From Clostridiales bacterium (GTDB taxonomy: Bacteria > Bacillota > Clostridia > Christensenellales > Aristaeellaceae), in the NCBI GenBank assembly GCA_024684375.1, contig JAIKWZ010000006.1, positions 186,001-250,000 of the forward strand: a stretch of 64,000 bases of DNA, given 5' to 3'. Shown piece by piece: positions 33,178-40,074 of this stretch. The notes under the pieces are model-generated. The model saw nothing but the letters and a program-made list of their open reading frames with translations. It searched no databases and had not been told where the DNA came from. Each line of letters starts with the position of its first letter. Position 1 is the stretch's first letter. The translations under genes were made by a program, and so were the position numbers.

Positions 33178-34346
33178 AAGCCAAGTTCTGTGTTTTTCTG
33201 CTTCTGGCCCTGCTTTGCTGCCAGCTGTGCCTGGCAGACAGGGCGGCCCCGGTCGTAGTCGATGATATATCTGCCTCATCTGTGACCATAAGGGTCGCGG
33301 GAGACTTTGTCATTCATTCCGCTGTATTCAATTCCGCGATAAAGGCCGGCGGCGGCACGCCCGATTTTTCCGGCATGCTGTCTCCCGTCTCTGTCTACCT
33401 GTCCCAGGCGGATTTTACCGTGACCAACGTGGACGGAGTCATGGGGACAGACGCATTCGTGAAAAAGCATCCATACAGCGGCTATCCCGCTTTTTCTACC
33501 CCAAGACAACTGATCAGCAACCTGAAAGCCTGCGGCGTGGACATGATGACGCTGGCAAACAATCACGCGATCGACTATTATTTCGATGGGCTCAAATCCA
33601 CCATTGCCAGCATGAAGGAAGCTGACATGCCCTACATAGGCGGCTATGCTACTTTAGAGGACAAGCTTACCGCCAGGGTGTTCGACATCGGCGGCATTTG
33701 TTTCGGTTTTCTGAATTATACCGACAGTCTGAATCAGATGGACAAAGTCCGCAGCCTTGACCCCGACGCGCTCAAATACGGTGTGGATTTCTGGCCTTAT
33801 GTTGATATAAATGCCGATATCGAGCGGCTTGAACGGGCAGGCGCGGAAGTCATAGTTTGCTTTATGCATTGGGGCATCGAATACAAGACCGAGCCGGGTC
33901 AGTCCCAGATAAGCAAGGCTCAGGAGCTGGCTGACGCGGGAGTGGACGTGATAATAGGCGGACATCCCCATGTTGTTCAGAAGGCAGAGTATATCACATC
34001 CAATACCACAGGCAAAAAGGTGCTTTGCCTTTACAGTCTGGGCAACTTTTTAAGCGACCAGCGCAAGGACGGCAAGGATTCGGGTCTGATATTCGATTTT
34101 ACAGTTACACGTGATAAAAATGGCGCGATAAACGTCTCCGACCCCTGCTATGTGGTGACGCACGTATGGCGCACATCGAAGAAGGGCGGCGGATACACTT
34201 ACCGCGTCGTGTTTTCAGACACAGACAAACCCTATTCGGGCATGAGCAAAAACGACTACAAATACATGCGTCAGGAAGCTCAGAAGATAGAAAAGCGCAT
34301 GGATTCGGGCTGCGCGAAGAAGCGCAGTGTTTACGGTTCGAATTAA
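33174..34346 (+). CDS. CapA-family (PgsA-like) secreted metallophosphatase-fold protein
   Basis: 390 residues from ATG 33174, overlapping metA by 4 nt (ATGA). A signal peptide (MKAKFCVFLLLALLCCQLCLA) is clear; its Cys residues may make it a lipoprotein, but no strict lipobox is seen. The CapA pattern is complete: 'AGDFVIHSAVF', 'NVDGVMG', 'MLTLANNHAIDYYFDGLKST', 'VIVCFMHWGIEY', 'IIGGHPHVVQ' and 'CLYSLGNFLSDQ'. These hold the metal-binding Asp, Asn and His residues of a calcineurin-like fold. Members take part in poly-gamma-glutamate or other polymer handling; no capB/capC genes are present here. Role unknown. Confidence 0.87.
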   Translation: MKAKFCVFLLLALLCCQLCLADRAAPVVVDDISASSVTIRVAGDFVIHSAVFNSAIKAGGGTPDFSGMLSPVSVYLSQADFTVTNVDGVMGTDAFVKKHPYSGYPAFSTPRQLISNLKACGVDMMTLANNHAIDYYFDGLKSTIASMKEADMPYIGGYATLEDKLTARVFDIGGICFGFLNYTDSLNQMDKVRSLDPDALKYGVDFWPYVDINADIERLERAGAEVIVCFMHWGIEYKTEPGQSQISKAQELADAGVDVIIGGHPHVVQKAEYITSNTTGKKVLCLYSLGNFLSDQRKDGKDSGLIFDFTVTRDKNGAINVSDPCYVVTHVWRTSKKGGGYTYRVVFSDTDKPYSGMSKNDYKYMRQEAQKIEKRMDSGCAKKRSVYGSN

Positions 34347-34404
34347 GCCGCGTTTTCCTGTTGAGACAAGCACAAGCGGCATCACATGATCTAAGGAGCG
34401 TTTT

Positions 34405-35448
34405 ATGAGCGGTTTTGTCTCCTTTCCGGAAGGGATCGATGCAAAAAGAGTGCCGTTCCGCACACTTTCAAACGGCCGAAGGATCCCCGCCATCGGTCTT
34501 GGCACTTTTGGCAGCGACCATGTAAGCGCTAGAGACGTAGCAAGTTTGGTCGGCGAGGCGCTGCGCCTCGGCTACCGTTACATCGACTGCGCGGCCTGCT
34601 ACGGAAACGAGCCCGAAGTGGGTGCTGAGCTGAAACGCGCCCTGGATGGAGGGCTTCCCAGAGATGAATTGTTCATTCTGTCCAAAGTCTGGAACGACTG
34701 CCACTCCCCTCAGAAGCTGACCGAAGCCTGCAAAAAGTCTATACGTGATCTGAATGTAGGATATTTGGACTGCTATCTCATCCACTGGCCCTTCCCCAAT
34801 TATCACGCGCCGGGCTGCGACGTCAACAGCCGAAATCCGGCCTCCAGGCCTTACTTCCACGATGAGTTCATGGAAAGCTGGCGAGCGATGGAACGCCTTG
34901 TCAAGGACGGCTTTGTCCGAAGCATTGGCGTTAGCAACGTGACGATCCCCAAGCTTGAGCTGATTTTGCGTGACGCCTCCGTAAAACCCGCTGTGAACGA
35001 GATGGAATTGCACCCGACCATGCAACAGGGACGTCTGTTTCAATACTGTATCGACCACGGGATTCAGCCGATCGGTTACAGCCCCATCGGTTCCCCCGCC
35101 CGCCCGGAAAGAGACCGAACGCCTGAGGATATCAGCGATCTTGAAATGCCCGAGATCATAGAAATAGCTCACAGGCACGGCATCCATCCCGCCACGGTAT
35201 GTGTAAAATGGGCTTTCCAAAGGGGGCAGATACCGATACCCTTCACCACCAAGCCCAAAAACGCATTAAGCAACCTGAAAGCAATCATCTCAGATCCCCT
35301 GTCTCCATATGAAATGGAAGCTATCGCCGCCTGCGAGCGCAACTGCCGCCTTATCAAAGGGCAGGTGTTCCTCTGGAAGGGCGCCGGGAGCTGGCTGGAT
35401 CTTTGGGATATAGACGGCACTATTCCCGGCTGGGATTCGTATAAATAA
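34405..35448 (+). CDS. Aldo/keto reductase
   Basis: 347 residues, ribosome binding site CTAAGGAG. The (beta/alpha)8 AKR tetrad is present: Asp in 'YIDCAACYGNE', Tyr in the same block, Lys in 'FILSKVWND', and His in 'YLIHWPFPN'. 'SIGVSNVTIPKLELIL', 'NEMELHPTMQQ' and 'YSPIGSPARPERDRTPED' follow in order. NADPH binding near 'IPIPFTTKPKNALSNL' replaces the usual 'IPKS' with 'IPFTTK'. Substrate unknown. A Zn-dehydrogenase gene follows after 28 bp in the same direction, so both may act on one sugar or polyol. Confidence 0.88.
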   Translation: MSGFVSFPEGIDAKRVPFRTLSNGRRIPAIGLGTFGSDHVSARDVASLVGEALRLGYRYIDCAACYGNEPEVGAELKRALDGGLPRDELFILSKVWNDCHSPQKLTEACKKSIRDLNVGYLDCYLIHWPFPNYHAPGCDVNSRNPASRPYFHDEFMESWRAMERLVKDGFVRSIGVSNVTIPKLELILRDASVKPAVNEMELHPTMQQGRLFQYCIDHGIQPIGYSPIGSPARPERDRTPEDISDLEMPEIIEIAHRHGIHPATVCVKWAFQRGQIPIPFTTKPKNALSNLKAIISDPLSPYEMEAIAACERNCRLIKGQVFLWKGAGSWLDLWDIDGTIPGWDSYK

Positions 35449-35476
35449 CTTCAAAGAATTAAGGAGAATATGCTTT

Positions 35477-36541
35477 ATGGGCAAGATGCTTGGCGCTACG
35501 CTCCCCGGCGGCAGCCGTGTTGAAATGAAGGAATTCGATATCCCTGTTCCCGGCTACAGGCAGGTACTGGTAAAGACAATGGCCTCGACCATCTGCGGAA
35601 GCGACATCCGCTGCATTTACAGGGAACACACCGGCAAGGGCGCGGAAGGCTATATCGACGGAATGATCGCCGGTCATGAGCCCTGCGGTATAATCGTTGA
35701 AGAAGGCATAGGGCTCAATCGTTTCAAAAAGGGCGACCACGTCATCGTGTACCACATCCACGGCTGCGGCGTTTGCCACGATTGCCGCATGGGTTATCAG
35801 ATCTCCTGCTCCAGCCCCTATCGCGCCGCCTATGGCTGGCAGAGGAACGGCGGCATGGCGGAATACATGCTCTGTGACGAAAACGACCTTATTGCTCTTC
35901 CCGACGAGCTGTCCTACGAAGACGGCGCCCAGGTGGCGTGCGGCTTCGGAACCGTGTATGAAGCCATCATGAAGATCGGTGTCAGCGGCAATGATTCCGT
36001 GCTGGTGGTAGGTCTGGGCCCCGTAGGTCTGGCCGCGCTGATGCTTTCCAAGGCCATGGGCGCAAACCGTCTGTTCGGCGTCGAGATGAACCCTGAACGC
36101 ATCGCTCTTGCCAAAAAGCTGGGGCTGGTCGACGAGGCGTTCACTCCGGGTGAAGACACTGTAAGGCTTATAAAGCAGGCCAACGGCGGTCACGGCGTCG
36201 AAAAAGCGTTTGACGCTTCCGCGTCCGACGGCGGCAGGCAGATCGCCATCCGCGCCACGCGCGAGTGGGGCAAGATAGCTTTTGTTGGCGAAGGAAACTC
36301 CGTTACTTTCAACCCATCTCCTGACATTATTCACGGCCAGAAGTCCATTTACGGCAGCTGGGTGACCAGCCTTGCCCACATGGAAGACCTGGTGGAAAAG
36401 CTTGTCAGGTGGAACATTCATCCAGAAGACCTTATCACTCACCGTTTCAGGTTATGCGACGCAGACAAAGCGTACGCGCTGATGGCCAGCGGTGCCTGCG
36501 GCAAAGTCGCTGTCGTGTTCGACGGCAGCGAGAACGCTTAG
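35477..36541 (+). CDS. Zinc-dependent alcohol/polyol dehydrogenase (MDR family)
   Basis: 354 residues. Catalytic zinc ligands: Cys in 'STICGSDIRC' near 39 and His-Glu in 'AGHEPCG' near 69. The structural zinc loop, 'GCGVCHDCRMGYQISC', has four Cys. The Rossmann motif is 'VLVVGLGPVGLAALMLSKAMG'. This matches sorbitol/threonine-dehydrogenase-like medium-chain dehydrogenases. 'GVEMNPERIALAKKLG' has Glu after the second strand, favouring NAD. An AAGGAG ribosome binding site is 12 nt upstream. It follows an aldo/keto reductase. Substrate unknown. Confidence 0.88.
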   Translation: MGKMLGATLPGGSRVEMKEFDIPVPGYRQVLVKTMASTICGSDIRCIYREHTGKGAEGYIDGMIAGHEPCGIIVEEGIGLNRFKKGDHVIVYHIHGCGVCHDCRMGYQISCSSPYRAAYGWQRNGGMAEYMLCDENDLIALPDELSYEDGAQVACGFGTVYEAIMKIGVSGNDSVLVVGLGPVGLAALMLSKAMGANRLFGVEMNPERIALAKKLGLVDEAFTPGEDTVRLIKQANGGHGVEKAFDASASDGGRQIAIRATREWGKIAFVGEGNSVTFNPSPDIIHGQKSIYGSWVTSLAHMEDLVEKLVRWNIHPEDLITHRFRLCDADKAYALMASGACGKVAVVFDGSENA

Positions 36542-36562
36542 CGCAGGTTTTTCGAGGTTTAT

Positions 36563-37138
36563 ATGCAGCTCCTTAAAGACAGGATCCTTGCTGAAGGCAG
36601 AGCCTTGAACAGCGAAGTGCTCAAGGTGGATATGTTTCTTAATCAACAATTGGATACCGCGCTGATCTGGGAGATCGGGACGGAATTTGCGCGCCTGTTT
36701 AAGCATTCTGCGATCACCAGAGTGGTCACCATAGAGGCCAGCGGTATCGCTCCCGCCTACGCCGCGGCCGTACAAATGCGCCTTCCACTGGTGATACTGA
36801 AAAAAGCGGTCTCCATCGCAATGGATAGCAGCCTTATCCAGACCGAAGTGTTCTCATTCACCAAGCAGAAAAGCTATATGCTCACGCTTCAGAAAGAGTA
36901 CATCCGTCCTGGCGACAACGTGCTTATAATCGACGACTTTCTCGCCATGGGCGAAGCCGCTTTCGGCGCGATCTCACTTGTGGAAAAGTGCGGAGCAAGC
37001 GTTGGCGGCATCGGCGCTGTGATCTGCAAAAGCCACCAGCCAGGGCTCAAAAAGCTGAAAGACGCTGGCTATGACGTCCAGGCGCTGGCGAAGATCGCCG
37101 AAATGGACAAAGGTTATATCCGCTTTGAGGAGGACTGA
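36563..37138 (+). CDS. xpt: Xanthine phosphoribosyltransferase
   Basis: Salvages xanthine to XMP with PRPP. The 191-residue protein closely follows Bacillus Xpt: N-terminal 'MQLLKDRILAEGRALNSEVLKVDMFLNQQ', 'VVTIEASGIAPAYAAA', 'FSFTKQKSYMLTLQKEYI', and the PRPP loop 'VLIIDDFLAMGEAA'. Length and order are typical. No purine riboswitch was recognised in the 21 bp before it, and pbuX is not adjacent. The NCS2-type permease at the window start is 35 kb away. Confidence 0.94.
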   Translation: MQLLKDRILAEGRALNSEVLKVDMFLNQQLDTALIWEIGTEFARLFKHSAITRVVTIEASGIAPAYAAAVQMRLPLVILKKAVSIAMDSSLIQTEVFSFTKQKSYMLTLQKEYIRPGDNVLIIDDFLAMGEAAFGAISLVEKCGASVGGIGAVICKSHQPGLKKLKDAGYDVQALAKIAEMDKGYIRFEED

Positions 37139-37139
37139 T

Positions 37140-37922
37140 ATGAGTCCCCTGGACAATATAAAGTGCTTCCTTCTGGATATGGACGGAACCTTCTACCTGG
37201 GTGATCAGATCATCCCCGGCTCGCTGGAGTTTATCGAAAAAGCAGTCTCCAGCGGAAGGGATTATCTGTTTTTGACCAACAATTCCTCACACAACGCCCC
37301 GTTTTATGTTCAGAGGCTGGCAAAAATGGGTCTAAATGTCACCAAGGACAAGATCCTCACCAGTGGTGAAGCCGCCTGCGCATATCTGAACAGGGTGTAT
37401 CCGAAAAAGCGCGTATACCTTCTGGGCAACGAGTTTTTGAAGGCCGAGCTTTTGGAAGCCGGTATCACGATCGATGAGACCGCGCCTGAGGTAGTGCTTA
37501 TCGGCTTCGATACCACCCTGGACTACAAAAAAATGTGCAGGGTTTGCGATCTCGTGCGTTTGGGTCTGCCCTATGTCGCCACCCATCCGGACTTTAACTG
37601 CCCTACGGAGACTGGTTTCATTCCCGATATAGGCGCAATCATCGCTTTTATCGAGGCTTCAGCCTCACGCAGGCCGGACATCATCATAGGAAAGCCCTAT
37701 TCCGGCATTGTCGAAGCTGCGCTTGAGCGTACAGGCTGTGCAAAAAACCAGCTCGCCATGGTAGGCGACCGGCTCTATACCGACATAAAAACCGGCAACG
37801 TCAACGATATGATGAGCATACTGGTGTTAAGCGGAGAAACCACCGCTGAAATGGCGTCTGCATCCCCCATAAAGCCCACCCTGACATTTGGGAGGCTATA
37901 CGATATGGTGCCCCTGCTGTAA
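37140..37922 (+). CDS. HAD-IIA family sugar-phosphatase (NagD/AraL-like)
   Basis: 260 residues from ATG 37140 behind GAGGAGG, one base after the xpt stop. HAD motifs: I 'CFLLDMDGTFYLGDQIIPG' (DxD nucleophile), II 'FLTNNSSHN', III Lys in 'IIIGKPYSGIVEAAL', IV 'LAMVGDRLYTDIKTG'. The cap insertion between motifs II and III is the C2 type (IIA). Such phosphatases act on sugar or nucleotide monophosphates; with xpt upstream, a nucleotide or ribose-phosphate substrate is possible (inference). Confidence 0.9.
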   Translation: MSPLDNIKCFLLDMDGTFYLGDQIIPGSLEFIEKAVSSGRDYLFLTNNSSHNAPFYVQRLAKMGLNVTKDKILTSGEAACAYLNRVYPKKRVYLLGNEFLKAELLEAGITIDETAPEVVLIGFDTTLDYKKMCRVCDLVRLGLPYVATHPDFNCPTETGFIPDIGAIIAFIEASASRRPDIIIGKPYSGIVEAALERTGCAKNQLAMVGDRLYTDIKTGNVNDMMSILVLSGETTAEMASASPIKPTLTFGRLYDMVPLL

Positions 37923-37923
37923 T

Positions 37924-38067
37924 ATGAGAAAAGCCAAACCGAAAAAGCCGGTAAAAAAACAAAAGCGTGCCCTGTCTCTGTTCGCAAAGCTATTGATATT
38001 CGAAGCGCTCCTGCTGGCGCTTATTGCTGTGTTTGCTTTGGGCGGATACATGCTTATAGAAGCTTAA
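37924..38067 (+). CDS. Small single-pass membrane protein (47 residues)
   Basis: ATG 37924, one base after the HAD gene stop, to TAA 38067. Residues 2-15 are very basic (Arg and Lys rich), followed by one membrane helix (FAKLLIFEALLLALIAVFALGGYML). There is no ribosome binding site of its own, so translation would be by coupling. It resembles the N-terminal anchor of larger envelope enzymes but ends after the helix. Function unknown. Confidence 0.55.
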   Translation: MRKAKPKKPVKKQKRALSLFAKLLIFEALLLALIAVFALGGYMLIEA

Positions 38068-38088
38068 TTATTCTATTTTTTGTAAATA

Positions 38089-38109
38089 TACAGTAACAGT
38101 ATTGCTGTA
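38089..38109. repeat. Near-palindrome before the secB-like gene
   Basis: TACAGTAA and TTGCTGTA (7 of 8 positions complementary) separated by 5 bp, 22 bp before the start. It could be an operator or part of the promoter region; no clear -35/-10 pair was found here. Confidence 0.35.
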
Positions 38110-38130
38110 CTATATACAGGAGGTCGGTAA

Positions 38131-38529
38131 ATGATAGTACTTACAAAGTATATTCTGCAGGAATTTGAGCTTCATAACGAGCTTAACGATCATAAACCCG
38201 GCGCCATCCAGCTGAATCCCCGCATCAATATGCAGGTATTGCCCATAAAAGACGGTCAGCCCGTCATCTGCGAGATGACTGTTGAGATCGGATCCATGGA
38301 CGACGCCACTCCGATCTACATAAAGCTCAGATTGAGGGGCATCTTCTCCAGAATAAACGAGGCGCCCGTAAGCGAGGATGCCGTAAAGCAATTCCACAGA
38401 GTCTCATTCCCCATCTTGTTTGACATCGCGCGAAGTTTTATGGCAGGCACAACGCTTATGGCCGGCATGGCACCATTCAACCTTCCGCCCATCAACCCTG
38501 ACAACATCAATATAGAGCGCAAGAATTAG
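38131..38529 (+). CDS. SecB-like protein-export chaperone
   Basis: 132 residues, ribosome binding site AGGAGG. The C-terminal part, 'FPILFDIARSFMAGTTLMAGMAPFNLPPINPDNI', closely follows the SecB pattern (Pro-rich end after the last helix, as in 'PQLNLAPVNFDALY' of E. coli). The N-terminal part has the alternating strands of the SecB sheet ('INMQVLPIKDGQPVICEMTVEIGSM'). SecB is typical of Proteobacteria. SecB-like proteins in other phyla are known as chaperones of toxin-antitoxin systems or as solitary forms. No toxin pair is adjacent. It is followed after 9 bp by an MFS gene. Confidence 0.7.
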   Translation: MIVLTKYILQEFELHNELNDHKPGAIQLNPRINMQVLPIKDGQPVICEMTVEIGSMDDATPIYIKLRLRGIFSRINEAPVSEDAVKQFHRVSFPILFDIARSFMAGTTLMAGMAPFNLPPINPDNINIERKN

Positions 38530-38538
38530 GAGGCAGAT

Positions 38539-40074
38539 ATGGCAAGGCTGATCAAGCGCTTCACCAAAAAAGAGTGGAGCTGGATAATGTACGACTGGGC
38601 CAACTCGGTGTACGCCACCAACATAATGGCCGCCATCTACCCAACTATATTCGCTTCTCAGGTACCCAACGGCGATATCCGCTGGGGTTATGCCACAAGT
38701 TTCGCCACTTTGGTTGTAGCGCTGCTCGCGCCCATACTTGGCAGCATTGCCGACTACAAGGGCATGAAGAAGAAGCTGTTTACTCTTTTCATGCTGCTTG
38801 GCGTCATCTTTACGCCCCTTATGGTGTTCACCGGCAACTGGCAGATCGCGCTTATAGGCTATGTGGTCAGCCGCATAGGCTTTTCGGGATCCTGCCTGTT
38901 CTACGACAGTTTCCTGACAGACGTGACCACCAACGAGCGCATGGACAAAGTATCTTCTTGGGGCTATGCCATGGGCTATATAGGCGGCAGCACCATCCCG
39001 TTCGTTATATCCATAGCCGTGCTGCTTGTGTTCGACTATTCCGCTGCCGCCATGGCGTTCAGCGTGCTGATAGTAAGTGTGTGGTGGCTGTTGTTCTCAA
39101 TCCCCATGCTCAAAAACGTCAGCCACGAGCACTATGTTGAACGAAACGGCAAGATCTCCATAGGCCATATCTTCACAAAAGTGCTGGGCACACTGAAAAG
39201 CATCTGTTCCAACAAAGGCCTGCTTTTGTTCATACTTGCCTACTTCTTCTACATTGACGGTGTTGACACGATCATCAATATTTCCACTGCTTACGGCACG
39301 ATACTCGGCCTGGGCGCGACCGGAATGATACTGGCGCTGCTGGTAACTCAGCTGGTCGCGATGCCCTGTTCCATACTTTTTGCCAAGATTGCCGACAAGA
39401 TCTCAGCCCGCAAAACGCTGATCTGCGCTGTGGCAGTCTACTTCTTCGTAACGATGGTAGGCTTCTACATGGGCTTCAGTATGGAGCCCTCTCAGACCGC
39501 CTACGAAGAAGTATTCGATTCAGCCGCAGTCACAGTCGAATTCACGGATGAATATCGGGAGAGTGTCGACAAATACGTCTCCGAATGGAAAAGCGAATTC
39601 AAGTCCTCCTCTCCTGACCTCGAGAAGCTGGGCAAAATGACGATCGAACCTTTGGGCAATGACGCGCAAGCTGCTTCCGCTCTTACCCAAAGCCTTTCCT
39701 CCGCGCTCAAGACCGCTGCCGACAGCCAGCCCGAAAAGCTCGAAGCGTTCCGCAGCGCGATCGGCTTTTCCAGCATACTGTTCTGGGCCATGGCGTTTCT
39801 GGTAGGCACTGTGCAGGGCGGCATACAGGCAGTCAGCCGTTCCTACTACGGCAAACTAATTCCCAAGGAGCGCTCCAACGAATACTACGGCTTTTTCGAC
39901 ATTTTCGGCAAATTCGCCAGCTTCCTGGGGCCGGTCATTTACGCTGTGATCGCCCAGCTTACAGGCCGTTCCAGCATTGGTGTTTTGGGCCTCGCAGTGC
40001 TGTTTATCGCGGGTCTTGTGCTGCTTATCGCATCCAGAAAGCCGCTTGAGGATCTGGAAAAGCATGCCGGCTGA
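38539..40074 (+). CDS. UMF1/Atg22-like MFS transporter with soluble insertion
   Basis: 511 residues, 12 predicted helices. 'EWSWIMYDWANSVYATNIMAAIYPTIF' at the N-terminus is the hallmark of the UMF1 (Atg22-like) family, and 'GSIADYKGMKKKLF' is the MFS loop 2-3. Between about residues 315 and 405 there is a hydrophilic, mostly helical insertion rich in Glu, Ser and Lys, located outside the membrane between two helices. The family is linked to amino-acid or sugar-derivative export; substrate unknown. The end overlaps the YfhO gene by 11 bp. Confidence 0.83.
   Translation: MARLIKRFTKKEWSWIMYDWANSVYATNIMAAIYPTIFASQVPNGDIRWGYATSFATLVVALLAPILGSIADYKGMKKKLFTLFMLLGVIFTPLMVFTGNWQIALIGYVVSRIGFSGSCLFYDSFLTDVTTNERMDKVSSWGYAMGYIGGSTIPFVISIAVLLVFDYSAAAMAFSVLIVSVWWLLFSIPMLKNVSHEHYVERNGKISIGHIFTKVLGTLKSICSNKGLLLFILAYFFYIDGVDTIINISTAYGTILGLGATGMILALLVTQLVAMPCSILFAKIADKISARKTLICAVAVYFFVTMVGFYMGFSMEPSQTAYEEVFDSAAVTVEFTDEYRESVDKYVSEWKSEFKSSSPDLEKLGKMTIEPLGNDAQAASALTQSLSSALKTAADSQPEKLEAFRSAIGFSSILFWAMAFLVGTVQGGIQAVSRSYYGKLIPKERSNEYYGFFDIFGKFASFLGPVIYAVIAQLTGRSSIGVLGLAVLFIAGLVLLIASRKPLEDLEKHAG

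Noticed and set aside
35459-36442. 327-residue frame opposite the zinc dehydrogenase
   Set aside because: Antisense shadow of a gene with complete zinc and NAD motifs.
36542-36562. Purine riboswitch before xpt
   Set aside because: Only 21 bp separate the genes and no aptamer-like sequence is present.
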